Assembly (NCBI RefSeq): GCF_001590835.1
Contig: NZ_LTAQ01000056.1
Span: 151,495 to 215,494 of the forward strand
Direction: 5' to 3'
Origin: Bacillus gaemokensis
GTDB lineage: Bacteria > Bacillota > Bacilli > Bacillales > Bacillaceae_G
DNA length: 64,000 nt
Shown piece after piece: positions 15,545-24,299 of this stretch. The number at the start of each line of letters is the position of its first letter. Position 1 is the stretch's first letter. Both the position numbers and the translations under genes were made by a program. The notes below the pieces were generated by a model. That model saw only the letters and a program-made list of their open reading frames with translations. It was not told the origin of the DNA and ran no database searches.

Positions 15545-16432
15545 ATGATACGAACATTCTTTAAACAAATACTCGCATTACTTATAATGGTAGGATCAAT
15601 AGCTATATTAGCTATTCCAGCTTTGGCGAGTGAATCTGATCAACAAGTTCCAGCTGGTTCAATTACTGGAAATAATAGCTTTGATACAGCAATGTCAATT
15701 GGATATTGGAAGTATAAAAATATTGATACAATTATCTTACCAGAAGGTCAAGATGCAGCTTACTTTACTTTTACTGCTAATGCGGGGGAACGAATATATG
15801 TGAGAAGTTCCTACCGGAATGAATATGAAGGAATGAAAATTGAATTATTTAACCAAAACCGCCAGAAGATTAGTAGTGGAGAAAATATAATAAATCGTAG
15901 TTCTCTTACTCCATTTATATATGCAAATGCAGATGCTACTTCCGCTAATCAAACGTTTTACATAAAGGTGAGTAGAGGTGCTAATAGTGGAACGATGTAT
16001 TTTTCTTTATCTATTGAAGATCGTATAAAAACAGGAAGTGGAACATACCGTTTCTCAGGAAGTGCAACCAATAACGGGAATATTAAGTTAGATTTAAATG
16101 GTGTTGAGTCTTCTGTGATTATGATGGATTTAACAAAAGATACAACGATTCCTAAAGGCGCAATTGTGAAATCTGTTTCTACATCAAGTATACAATCACC
16201 AAATCAAGGGAATGTACATCATATGATAATGTCAAACCAAAATAATATTTGGAGCACGTCTATTGTTTCAAGTGCAACGAGTGGCTCATATAGAATTTCT
16301 TTACAAGATAATTTATTAGTAGCTAGTAAATGGAATTTTAAATATAATGCAAAGGCAACAGCAAAATCTACAATGTCTAATGTGAATGCAAGTATAAATT
16401 ATGAGTACGATTTAACAGCGCAATTCAATTAA
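15545..16432 (+). CDS. Secreted protein of unknown function, PPC-like beta domain
   Basis: The 295-residue protein has a clear Sec signal peptide (residues 1-27, cleavage after PALAS). Residues 40-155 (SFDTAMSIG..., AAYFTFTANAGERIYVRSS..., TFYIKVSRGANSGTMYFSLSI) resemble a bacterial pre-peptidase C-terminal-type beta sandwich. The C-terminal half is Ser/Thr/Asn-rich beta sequence. There are no cysteines, catalytic motif, LPxTG or repeats. AGGAGG lies 8 nt before the ATG. It is a lone gene with its own terminator. I do not recognise the family; an extracellular binding or matrix protein is a guess. Confidence 0.7.
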   Translation: MIRTFFKQILALLIMVGSIAILAIPALASESDQQVPAGSITGNNSFDTAMSIGYWKYKNIDTIILPEGQDAAYFTFTANAGERIYVRSSYRNEYEGMKIELFNQNRQKISSGENIINRSSLTPFIYANADATSANQTFYIKVSRGANSGTMYFSLSIEDRIKTGSGTYRFSGSATNNGNIKLDLNGVESSVIMMDLTKDTTIPKGAIVKSVSTSSIQSPNQGNVHHMIMSNQNNIWSTSIVSSATSGSYRISLQDNLLVASKWNFKYNAKATAKSTMSNVNASINYEYDLTAQFN

Positions 16433-16448
16433 CAGAATATGTAACTGC

Positions 16449-16480
16449 AAAAGAGATGGCTAAGGCTGTCTCTTTTTTAT
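16449..16480 (+). terminator. Intrinsic terminator
   Basis: AAAAGAGATGGC and GCTGTCTCTTTTTT form a stem with a T tail directly after the secreted-protein gene. Confidence 0.8.
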
Positions 16481-16602
16481 TAAACTGATTATTAAAAAAT
16501 ACAGGAAATACATTTTAAAATAAGAATTATTGTATAGAGCGGCAGGTAGTAAAAAAGTTACCGATTTTTGGTGGAGGATATATTAAAAAGGAGTGCTTTT
16601 AG

Positions 16603-16998
16603 ATGAATATAGAACGTTTAGATCATCTTGTTCTCACAGTACATGATATTGAAGCTACATGTGAATTTTATAAAAGAGTATTAGGTATGACGGTTATCAC
16701 CTTTCAAAATGGTAGAAAAGCATTAAAATTCGGTAATCAAAAAATTAATTTACATCAAGCAGGAAAAGAGTTTGAACCAAAAGCACAGGTTCCTACACCA
16801 GGGTCAGCTGATCTTTGTTTTATTACAAAAATACCTATGTTAGATGTTATGAATCATTTAGGTAAACAATATATTGATATTATAGAAGGACCAGTGAAAA
16901 GAACAGGTGCATTAGGGCCTATTGTATCTGTGTATATAAGAGATTTAGATGGAAATCTTATTGAAATATCAAATTATGGGTGCGATAGGGAAAAATAA
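16603..16998 (+). CDS. VOC family protein (glyoxalase-like)
   Basis: The 131-residue protein has two paired beta-alpha-beta-beta-beta modules of the VOC fold. His8 (LDHLVLTVHD) and the Glu of RDLDGNLIEISNY are candidate metal ligands, and NLHQAGKEFEPKA supplies a central His. The sequence is that of the virulence-protein/YaeR-like dioxygenase subgroup. AAAGGAGTG precedes the ATG. Lone gene with unknown substrate. Confidence 0.85.
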   Translation: MNIERLDHLVLTVHDIEATCEFYKRVLGMTVITFQNGRKALKFGNQKINLHQAGKEFEPKAQVPTPGSADLCFITKIPMLDVMNHLGKQYIDIIEGPVKRTGALGPIVSVYIRDLDGNLIEISNYGCDREK

Positions 16999-17020
16999 AG
17001 TTTTAGCTTATAGTGGATAA

Positions 17021-17146
17021 CCGGTGTTTCGTGTGGGAGTTTCACTTATCACTTTTTGGATTGAGAAGGATAGACTATATGTTATGATTACAGGAATTGT
17101 TTTTATCATATTAATGATTGGCTTTATGATTGGAAAAGTGGATTAA
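17021..17146 (+). pseudogene. Membrane-protein fragment (tentative)
   Basis: A 40-codon frame reads ITFWIEKDRLYVMITGIVF, then IILMIGFMIGKVD and a stop. It is one hydrophobic helix, closed upstream by a TAA. There is no ribosome binding site. It is either the tail of a lost permease or a chance hydrophobic frame. Confidence 0.3.
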
Positions 17147-17200
17147 TGAAACAATAATGTGAATGATAGCTGTATGAGGGAATAACGAGATATGTATGAA

Positions 17201-17237
17201 TAAAAAATATAGCTGGACTTTCAGCTATATTTTTTAT
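17201..17237. terminator. Bidirectional terminator-like hairpin
   Basis: AAAAAATATAGCTG and CAGCTATATTTTTT form a 14-bp stem with a 5-7 nt loop and T/A tails on both sides. Confidence 0.8.
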
Positions 17238-17373
17238 GGTCCTAACCTTTTAATCAATAAAGGTACTATTCAAGAAAGCGCTACTACTACATAATAACAA
17301 GAACGATGTCTGCAAAACATCTGGTAAGAAGTAGTATAAACACAAATTAAAAAACCGACATAAAGTCTAATTT

Positions 17374-17486
17374 TTTGGGTGGGAGAGAGGATCCGATCAT
17401 GCATAGAAGCGGTCAGATCCTCTTCCAACCCCATGCCAAGTGAAAACAAAAGGAGAAAACGAGTGGAGATCTTCTTTTGTTTTCAT
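17374..17486. other. Two tandem long stem-loops, candidate structured RNA or repeat
   Basis: The first pairs TGGGTGGGAGAGAGGATC (17376 on) with GATCCTCTTCCAACCCCA (to about 17433) and includes several G-U pairs. The second pairs TGAAAACAAAAGGAGA (17441-17456) with TCTTCTTTTGTTTTCA (17470-17485), 15 of 16 matching. G-U pairs suggest selection at RNA level. There is no ORF here. It could be a non-coding RNA or a short mobile repeat. Confidence 0.4.
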
Positions 17487-17583
17487 AGCAGCGACTTATA
17501 TGTTGAAAAATCAAAATGGATATATATAGTATAAAAGGCATGAAAAATGCTGATAGATTCATTATAACGGGCTCTACAAACGA

Positions 17584-18261
17584 TTAGGCAAGATTATAGT
17601 AATAGGAAACATATTCCTCAAGTCCTGCAATCTCTTTTTCTGGCGCTTCAATCCCACCTTTTCTACCATAGCAAACATTTCTTATGTATTCTCCAAATAC
17701 CATGGAACGACTTTTATCTTGCTCCATCCAGTTATCTCTAGTAATAACGAAATTATTATCGAAACTTGTATTGAATGTATAGGGGATAAACTTTATATGG
17801 CCGGGTAAATGTTTTTTTAGAGTTCGGTATTGTCGACCTGCCCCTAAACTTTTACATACAAATAATAAACTATTAATTTTCGTGAAGTCAAAAATTTTCT
17901 TAGCCTCAATTATATTCGCGATGGAATGTAATGAGGTCTTCTCATAAAATATGGAATCACTTGGAATGCCATGCTCTATTAATTTTGTAACAATTACTTC
18001 CGCTTCTGACATATTTCCATAGCTCCAGCTAGGGTGTTTCATTCCGTGTAAACTAGTGCCACCTGTAACGATAATTTGCTTACCTAAACCTTCTTGATAA
18101 GCTTGTAAAGGAGCTTTCCAATTTCCAGGATGAGAACCGCCAAATACAAAAATAGCATCACATTGTTGTATTGGTACTGTATTGAAAAAAGTGATATTTG
18201 TTATTTCTTCAATTTGCTTTTCTGTGAGGTGAGGGACCTCAGGGTATTTAGGAATTACCAT
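17584..18261 (-). CDS. YdcF/DUF218 family protein
   Basis: The 225-residue protein has the DUF218 core: CDAIFVFGGSHPGNWKAPLQ, QIIVTGGTSLHG, SEAEVIVTKLIEHGIPSDSIFYEKTS with IANIIEAKK, and LLFVCKSLGAGRQYRTLKK. The fold is Rossmann-like; members such as YdcF bind S-adenosylmethionine and others (SanA/ElyC) act on envelope metabolism. No membrane anchor is present, so it is the cytoplasmic type. Specific role unknown. Confidence 0.8.
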   Translation of the reverse strand: MVIPKYPEVPHLTEKQIEEITNITFFNTVPIQQCDAIFVFGGSHPGNWKAPLQAYQEGLGKQIIVTGGTSLHGMKHPSWSYGNMSEAEVIVTKLIEHGIPSDSIFYEKTSLHSIANIIEAKKIFDFTKINSLLFVCKSLGAGRQYRTLKKHLPGHIKFIPYTFNTSFDNNFVITRDNWMEQDKSRSMVFGEYIRNVCYGRKGGIEAPEKEIAGLEEYVSYYYNLA

Positions 18262-18345
18262 TTTAAAACCTCCTGTAATAGAATTGTTACATCTATTATA
18301 TGGTGATAAATGTGAAATGAAAAAGAGAAAACTTTTGTTTGAAAT

Positions 18346-19215
18346 TTACTCTTTTATTGTACAGGGCGCATCTGTAATCATATCAATAAGCTTACGTAAA
18401 GCACTTGAATAAAAAGTATCTTTTCGCATGATAAAAGTAGTGGGTACCTTTGAAAAGCTTTCGGGTAAAGACGTTAGCGTAAAAGAATGTTCATGATTTT
18501 GTATAATAGATTTCATCATAATAGCGATGCCCATACCTGATTTTACACACGCTAAAATGGCTTCTATTGTTCCAAATTCTAATACTCGCTTTGGAAAAAT
18601 GCCTTTTTCATGAAGCCATTTTTCTAATAGATTACGGTAATAACATCCTTGGCTAAATGCCAATAAATTCATTGTCCCCAAATCTTTAAAAGAAGATAAA
18701 GGTAGTTTACTAATAAGAACTAATTCTTCTTCTTGAAACAAGATAGAGCTGAGATCGTTATGATGAATACTTCCAGCGATGAATGCACCTTCAAGCTTTC
18801 GTTCCAAAACAAGTTGAATTAATTGTTCTGTTGAATGAGTTTCTAAAATGAATTCAACTTCGGGATATGTTTCATAATACGATGTCAATATAGAAGGAAG
18901 ACGGACAGCAGTTGTAGATTCTGTAGCACCGATTTTTAATGTTCCTTTTGGCTGTGCGCCGTTGTTTTGGACAGCTTTAATAGATTGTTCCATTAAATGT
19001 ATGATTTGTTTAGCGTATGCTAATAATATCTCTCCATTTGAAGTTAAAGAAACACCTTTTCCGTTTCGGTAAAATAATAGTGCCCCTAATTCATTCTCTA
19101 ATTGTTTAATGCGCATTGTTACGTTGGATTGCACATAATTTAAGTTTTGAGCCGCACGTGATATATTTCCTTCCCTAGCTACTTCATGAAAAATGGTTAA
19201 GTCTTTTATGTCCAT
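18346..19215 (-). CDS. LysR-family transcriptional regulator
   Basis: The 289-residue protein has an N-terminal winged HTH (IFHEVAREGNISRAAQNLNYVQSNVTMRIKQLE). It is followed by a LysR substrate-binding domain beginning GTLKIGATESTTAVRLPSIL. I chose ATG 19215 because AGGAGGTG lies immediately upstream, rather than a start eight codons earlier. It is divergent from the MFS gene at 19302, with an ATCAA-N5-TTGAT box between them, so it most likely controls that transporter and itself. Confidence 0.88.
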   Translation of the reverse strand: MDIKDLTIFHEVAREGNISRAAQNLNYVQSNVTMRIKQLENELGALLFYRNGKGVSLTSNGEILLAYAKQIIHLMEQSIKAVQNNGAQPKGTLKIGATESTTAVRLPSILTSYYETYPEVEFILETHSTEQLIQLVLERKLEGAFIAGSIHHNDLSSILFQEEELVLISKLPLSSFKDLGTMNLLAFSQGCYYRNLLEKWLHEKGIFPKRVLEFGTIEAILACVKSGMGIAIMMKSIIQNHEHSFTLTSLPESFSKVPTTFIMRKDTFYSSALRKLIDMITDAPCTIKE

Positions 19216-19234
19216 CGTTGCACCTCCTAAAGAT

Positions 19235-19249
19235 ATCAATTATTTTGAT
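19235..19249. promoter_or_regulatory. LysR-type operator (T-N11-A)
   Basis: ATCAATTATTTTGAT is a perfect 5-bp dyad with 5-nt spacer that satisfies the T-N11-A rule. It is in the intergenic region of the divergent LysR and MFS genes. Confidence 0.55.
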
Positions 19250-19301
19250 GTTTTTTATCATTAATACTCATTTTACATGATATCTGAACTTTCATACAAT
19301 A

Positions 19302-20552
19302 ATGGTATATGGGGGGATGGAATTGTTAAATCAAGAAGAAATCATGAAGTATGATAGTTCGTATAGATGGATTGTGCTAATGTTGGCAACAGTAACGCAG
19401 GCGAGTGCAACACTTATAACATATGGGGTAGGTCCGTTAGCATTTTTTTGGAAGGAAATATACAATCTTACTAATATGCAGATGGGGATGTTGTTAACTA
19501 CTGTCAATATAGGTCCGCTCTTTTGTATGCTTTTTGTAGGGAGATTACTTGATCAATATAATGAACGGTTACTAATTGGAGTTAGTTCTATATTGCTTGG
19601 TGGATCTATTTTATTTATTAATATAGTAGAAGGATTCACTGGATTATTATTTGTTCTTGCGTTGGTTGGAGTTTTTTATAGTACCGCACAACCAGGGGGA
19701 AGTAAGGTGATTTTAAAATGGTTTCCGAAAGGAAATCGCGGGTTAGCTATGGGTATTAGGCAAGCAGGTATTCCTATAGGCGGTGCAGTAGCGGGAGCAA
19801 TTGTTCCAATGATCTCTTTAAAGTTTAGTGTGTCTTGTACGATATATATTCTCTCAAGTATATGTATTGCAGGTGGTGTATTATTTTTAGTTTTTTATAG
19901 GGAGCCTTTCGCTCATAAAGAGTCCATACCAAATAACAAATTAATTTCTTTTTGGCAACAGCTAAAAGAAGTGATGCATAATAAGGAATTATATCCCGTT
20001 TTTTTTACAGGAATTTGTATGATTTCGTTACAAATGGTGTTAATTGGACACTTTATAAAATTTTTGATTACTGCTAAATCAATACCTCCAATTTTGGCAG
20101 GACAGATATTTTCGGTTACTTTGCTTTCGGGGATGATTGGACGAATTGTATTAGCAACAGTCAGTGATTTTTTCTATAAAGGTAATCGTCGAAAGCCATT
20201 ATGTATTTCTGTATTAGCTACGTGTACTTTAATATTCATTTTGATGCTGAACATACATAATCTTTCGGTAGGGGAATTGTTTTTGTTTAGCAGTTTTTTA
20301 GGGTTCTTCGGTATTGGCTGGTTTAGTCTTTTTATGGTTGAAATTGCTGAAAAATCAAGGGAGGATTTAGTAGGAATCACAGTCAGCTTTGCACTTACAC
20401 TAAATCAAATTGCTATTATCTTAGCTCCGCCTATTTTTGGATTTATAGTGGATATAAAAGGGTATAGCTGGGCATGGATGGGGATGACTATATTACTATT
20501 TGTTTCGGTAATAAGTTTGTTGGAGAATTTTAAAAAAATGTCATGTAAATGA
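19302..20552 (+). CDS. MFS transporter
   Basis: This protein of about 410 residues has 12 predicted membrane helices. The MFS loop motifs are visible: GRLLDQYNERL after TM2 (motif A type) and RQAGIPIGGAVAGAIVP in TM5. It resembles the CynX/NimT-type or YybF anion/drug carriers. The start is uncertain: ATG 19302 lacks a ribosome binding site, GGGGGG at 19311 would serve TTG 19323, and ATG 19344 is also possible. It is probably regulated by the divergent LysR protein. Substrate unknown. Confidence 0.85.
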   Translation: MVYGGMELLNQEEIMKYDSSYRWIVLMLATVTQASATLITYGVGPLAFFWKEIYNLTNMQMGMLLTTVNIGPLFCMLFVGRLLDQYNERLLIGVSSILLGGSILFINIVEGFTGLLFVLALVGVFYSTAQPGGSKVILKWFPKGNRGLAMGIRQAGIPIGGAVAGAIVPMISLKFSVSCTIYILSSICIAGGVLFLVFYREPFAHKESIPNNKLISFWQQLKEVMHNKELYPVFFTGICMISLQMVLIGHFIKFLITAKSIPPILAGQIFSVTLLSGMIGRIVLATVSDFFYKGNRRKPLCISVLATCTLIFILMLNIHNLSVGELFLFSSFLGFFGIGWFSLFMVEIAEKSREDLVGITVSFALTLNQIAIILAPPIFGFIVDIKGYSWAWMGMTILLFVSVISLLENFKKMSCK

Positions 20553-20561
20553 CATTTTTTT
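20532..20561 (+). terminator. Terminator overlapping the MFS stop codon
   Basis: AAAAAAATGTCAT and ATGACATTTTTTTT form a stem with a 4-nt loop; the TGA stop lies in the right arm. Confidence 0.8.
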
Positions 20562-20656
20562 TGCAATATGCTGTATAATCAATTCTGAATTGAATTTTAA
20601 AAAAATGGTATTATGACATCAAGTGAAACTATAATCAGTAGGGGTAAAAAGCGAAC

Positions 20657-20905
20657 TTAGTTTTTGTTACTATTTATTTTCCGCTCATTTCCTCTTTTGA
20701 AATTTCCGGTTATTTTGGCCATAATGAGCTGTCGTTCTTGTTCATTGTTGGCATAATTTATTTTATTTAAAAACTTTTCCGCTTCTTTTCCTGTTAAAAT
20801 CATAATTTCTTTTCCGTAATATTCGATAAATACCATGTTATTTTTGTTAGTTCGATAATGGAATGGTTCATTATTTAATCGATTTCGCTTGTCAATGTTT
20901 TTCAA
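20657..20905 (-). CDS. Small basic protein of unknown function
   Basis: The 82-residue, lysine/asparagine-rich protein has a central GKEIMILTGKEAEKFLNKI and a basic tail. There is no signal, membrane segment or known motif. AGAGGA lies 6 nt before the TTG start, so translation is plausible. It is convergent with the MFS gene. I do not recognise it. Confidence 0.5.
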   Translation of the reverse strand: MKNIDKRNRLNNEPFHYRTNKNNMVFIEYYGKEIMILTGKEAEKFLNKINYANNEQERQLIMAKITGNFKRGNERKINSNKN

Positions 20906-21191
20906 TAGAAATCCTCTTTTTACATCATCGTATATGTTGATTGAAACGAATGTTACATAAAAAACAAAATTATAGTTAGATGAATCGGATTGTTGGGTGG
21001 AATTTTTGTAAGAAAGAAATACAATAGAAAGTGTTCGGAAAGTTAAAATAGAAGTTTGTGAACTGTAATAGTAATGTAATTCTTGAATAAAATTAAGTGA
21101 AAATCAAGGTCTTCTTTTGAATGAATAGAGATAGAATGAACTAATGAAAATAGAATAATATTTATAAACTGAATAAAAAGAGGGCTCCTGT

Positions 21192-22319
21192 ATGTTTAAG
21201 AAATGTTTAATGGTTTTCTTTATTATGGCTATTTTATGTTTAAGTGTATATACGTTAATGCAAACAAATAAAAATAAAGAGCAGAATTTAAAGGCATTTT
21301 CAGATTCTAATAGTAAAGTAGAAAATGATAAACAAAAAATAGATATCAATCAGCAGAATCGTTATGCTGCGGCGGCGAAAAAATTAGATGCATACTTAAA
21401 AGAAAAAGGATTTAATGGCACTGTACTTGTGACGGATAGAAATAATGTGATTTTGCGAAAAGGATATGGCTATGCAAATATGAAAGATAAAGTCTTAACA
21501 ACGCCAAGAACAAAATATCGTATTGGTTCTATAACTAAGACAGTAGTGGCAGTATCTATATTGCAGTTACAAGAAAAAGGAAAGTTAAGTATAGAAGAGA
21601 ATGTGAATAAATATATTCCTTCATTCCCCGCGGATAAAAATATTACTTTAAGACATTTATTGACGCATACATCTGGACTACCTGAGCAGGGAAAGGGGAA
21701 AGTGGATGCAGCGTCACGCCAAAAATTAGTGACATGGATTGGTTCACAAAATCTTGAATTCCCTGCTGGAACAGGTTGGAGATATACAGATTATAATTAT
21801 ATGGTACTTGCTTATATCGTAGAAAAGATCTCTAAACAACCATTAGCTGAATATGTAAAAGAACATATTTTTACGCCGATTGGAATGGATGAATCTGGTA
21901 TGGGTGCGAAATTCCCTGCGGACATATTTTTTGCAGAAGGTTATACAAAGAAAGATAATGAATTCGTCGCTACCCCTAAGTTAAGAATGAGCTGGTTATA
22001 CGGTTGTGGTGAAATGTATACAACTGTAGAAGATATGAAAAGATTAGATGAGGCGATTATGACTGGTAAACTTCTTTCTAAACAAAGTTTATCCGATATG
22101 TTTACAATATCGCCAGCAAGGAAATATGGATTTAGTTTTTATATTTATCCAGATTATTACCACAATCATGGTGTATTAGCTGGATGGAATACATTTAATA
22201 ATTTCAATTGGGATAAACGAATTTTTGTTATTCTTTTCTCTAATGTTCAAAACGGAATGACCGATGCATTTAATCAGGAATTTCGAAAGATGGCAAAAGA
22301 TTTATTAGAAGGAAAATAA
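21192..22319 (+). CDS. Serine beta-lactamase-like hydrolase, membrane-anchored
   Basis: The 375-residue protein has an N-terminal hydrophobic anchor (CLMVFFIMAILCLSVYTLM) and a class C beta-lactamase/D-Ala-D-Ala carboxypeptidase fold. The nucleophile motif is SITK (YRIGSITKTVVAVSIL), the second motif YTDYNYM (YxN) and a late HNHGVLAGW (HxG). RHLLTHTSGLP is the usual conserved stretch. It is likely an extracytoplasmic peptidase or esterase; beta-lactam hydrolysis is not implied. It is one of three such proteins in the window. Confidence 0.88.
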   Translation: MFKKCLMVFFIMAILCLSVYTLMQTNKNKEQNLKAFSDSNSKVENDKQKIDINQQNRYAAAAKKLDAYLKEKGFNGTVLVTDRNNVILRKGYGYANMKDKVLTTPRTKYRIGSITKTVVAVSILQLQEKGKLSIEENVNKYIPSFPADKNITLRHLLTHTSGLPEQGKGKVDAASRQKLVTWIGSQNLEFPAGTGWRYTDYNYMVLAYIVEKISKQPLAEYVKEHIFTPIGMDESGMGAKFPADIFFAEGYTKKDNEFVATPKLRMSWLYGCGEMYTTVEDMKRLDEAIMTGKLLSKQSLSDMFTISPARKYGFSFYIYPDYYHNHGVLAGWNTFNNFNWDKRIFVILFSNVQNGMTDAFNQEFRKMAKDLLEGK

Positions 22320-22355
22320 GTAATGCGTGTGTTCTTTATGGATATAAATAAGTTT

Positions 22356-22383
22356 GAAAAAAGCCTCTAATAGAGGCTTTTTT
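22356..22383. terminator. Terminator between convergent genes
   Basis: AAAAAAGCCTCTA and TAGAGGCTTTTTT form a 12-bp stem with T tails on both strands. It serves the hydrolase and pepF. Confidence 0.9.
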
Positions 22384-24171
22384 CTACAATGACGAGAATT
22401 CTTTAACTAGTTTATCAAAACGACCTAGCGCACTTTCAATTGGCGTTGGTGTAGTTAAATCTACACCTGTTTTCTTTAAAAGGTTAAGTGGATAATCTGA
22501 ACTTCCACCTTTTAAAAACTCGATGTAATTTTGCTGTGCGATAGGATCACCGCTTAAAAGCTGATCTGCAATTTGAATCGCAGAAGCGAAGCCTGTAGCG
22601 TATTTATAAACATAAAATGGTCGGTAAAAATGAGGGATTCTAGCCCAGCCATATTTTACTTCTTCGTCGAATACGAGTGTATCTCCGTTGTACTCTCTAA
22701 ATAAGTTCTCATAAACATCATTGAATGCTTGGGCATGTAATGGTTTACCTTGCTCTGCCATTTCGTGTGTAATCTTTTCAAATTCAGCAAACATAACTTG
22801 TGTAAAGAAGGTTCCTTTAAATTGCTCAATAAAGTGATTGATTAAATGCTTGCGTACGTCTGTATCTTTTGCTTCTTTTAATAGGTGGTGAATTAATAGT
22901 ATTTCATTCACTGTAGAAGCGACTTCGGCTACAAAGATTGAATAGTGAGCGGAGATTCTCGGTTGGAAACCATGTGAATAATAGGTATGCATACCATGCC
23001 CGCATTCATGAGTCAGTGTAAAAAGACTATTTAAGTCATCGTTATGATTTAAAAGGATAAAAGGATGAACGCCATATACCCCGAAATTATAAGCACCAGA
23101 ACGTTTACCAGGTAATTCTCTTACATCTATATAGCGTTTATCTTTAAAACCTTTAAGAGTTTGAAGATATTCTTCACTGAGTGGGAAAAGGGAAGTAAGC
23201 ATGATTTCAAATGCTTCATCATATGGAATATCTTGATTTCCACCTTTTACCAAATTAACATTTAAGTCATATTGTCTTAATTCATCTAATTGTAATTTCT
23301 CTTTTCGTAAATGGTTATACGTATGTAGAGATGCAATGTTTTTTTTAGTTGTATCAATTAAATTATCATATACTTCTTTTGGAACCATATCACCAAATAG
23401 AGATTTTTCTAATGCGGATGGGTAATTTCTAATTTTTGAAATGGTAACATTATTTTTGATAGCCCCTGTTAAAGTAGAAGCTATAGAGTTTTTTAATTGA
23501 ATGTAAGGTTGATAGTAAGCTTTGTAAGCTTCTTTTCTCTTATTTCTGTTTTCATCTTTAATTAACTTCGAGTACATTCCACGTGTTAAGTTCACTGTGC
23601 TTCCATTATCAGTTGTAACTTCTCCAAATGTAATATCTGCGTTGTTGAGCATTCCATATGTATGTTGAGGAGAAGAGAGGGCTTCGCCCATTTGAGATAA
23701 AATTTCTTCTTTGTCTTTATTTAAAACATGTTTCTTATAGCGATATAATTCAAATAAATCCTCTTTATAATACTGTAAGGCTTCGTTTTCTTCTATATAG
23801 GAATGTAATACTTTCTCATCTATACTAAGTAAGAATGGAGAAAAGAAGGAACGAGCTGCACTTAATTTAACATGTAATTGCGATGCCTTGTCTACAAGGG
23901 ATTGTGCTTCCGTATCACGTGTATCAAGGTCTGATTGAAGTCTTGCATATGCATAAACTAAATTAAATAAACCTGATATTTCTTCACTTTTTTTTAAGTA
24001 AGCAAGTAGAGTTTTACTGTCATGGATATTTCCGTTAAACTCTTTTAACTCATTTGTTAATGTTTCGATTTTTTTATAGTCGTGTTCCCATTGTTCAATT
24101 GATTTATAAATATCCGTTAAATCCCACTTTTCTTGATCGGGTACATCTAATCTGTTTTGTAATTCGGTCAT
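22384..24171 (-). CDS. pepF: Oligoendopeptidase F
   Basis: This M3-family zinc metallopeptidase of about 595 residues has the HExxH site in TLTHECGHGMHTYYSHGF, preceded by FILLNHNDDLNSLFTL. The third ligand Glu lies in VAEVASTVNEILL. The N-terminal helical domain (LYAYARLQSDLDTRD) and the GWARIPHFYRPFYVYKYATGFASA block are characteristic of PepF. It degrades cytoplasmic oligopeptides of about 7-17 residues and, in B. subtilis, PepF overproduction inhibits sporulation by cleaving Phr peptides. The start at 24171 has GAAAGGA upstream; the longer frame does not. Confidence 0.92.
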   Translation of the reverse strand: MTELQNRLDVPDQEKWDLTDIYKSIEQWEHDYKKIETLTNELKEFNGNIHDSKTLLAYLKKSEEISGLFNLVYAYARLQSDLDTRDTEAQSLVDKASQLHVKLSAARSFFSPFLLSIDEKVLHSYIEENEALQYYKEDLFELYRYKKHVLNKDKEEILSQMGEALSSPQHTYGMLNNADITFGEVTTDNGSTVNLTRGMYSKLIKDENRNKRKEAYKAYYQPYIQLKNSIASTLTGAIKNNVTISKIRNYPSALEKSLFGDMVPKEVYDNLIDTTKKNIASLHTYNHLRKEKLQLDELRQYDLNVNLVKGGNQDIPYDEAFEIMLTSLFPLSEEYLQTLKGFKDKRYIDVRELPGKRSGAYNFGVYGVHPFILLNHNDDLNSLFTLTHECGHGMHTYYSHGFQPRISAHYSIFVAEVASTVNEILLIHHLLKEAKDTDVRKHLINHFIEQFKGTFFTQVMFAEFEKITHEMAEQGKPLHAQAFNDVYENLFREYNGDTLVFDEEVKYGWARIPHFYRPFYVYKYATGFASAIQIADQLLSGDPIAQQNYIEFLKGGSSDYPLNLLKKTGVDLTTPTPIESALGRFDKLVKEFSSL

Positions 24172-24258
24172 AATCATTTCCTTTCTAGATATGTATTTTG
24201 TATCTTCTATAATAACTATGAAATACAACAAATTGCAAAAAATCCCTGCTACAGTATA

Positions 24259-24285
24259 AAAAGTCTTGTCAAAAAGACAAGACTT
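24259..24285 (-). terminator. Terminator of the N-acetyltransferase gene
   Basis: AAAGTCTTGTC and GACAAGACTTT form an 11-bp stem. On the minus strand it is followed by TTTTTATA. Confidence 0.85.
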
Positions 24286-24299
24286 TAGGATGTAATAGA

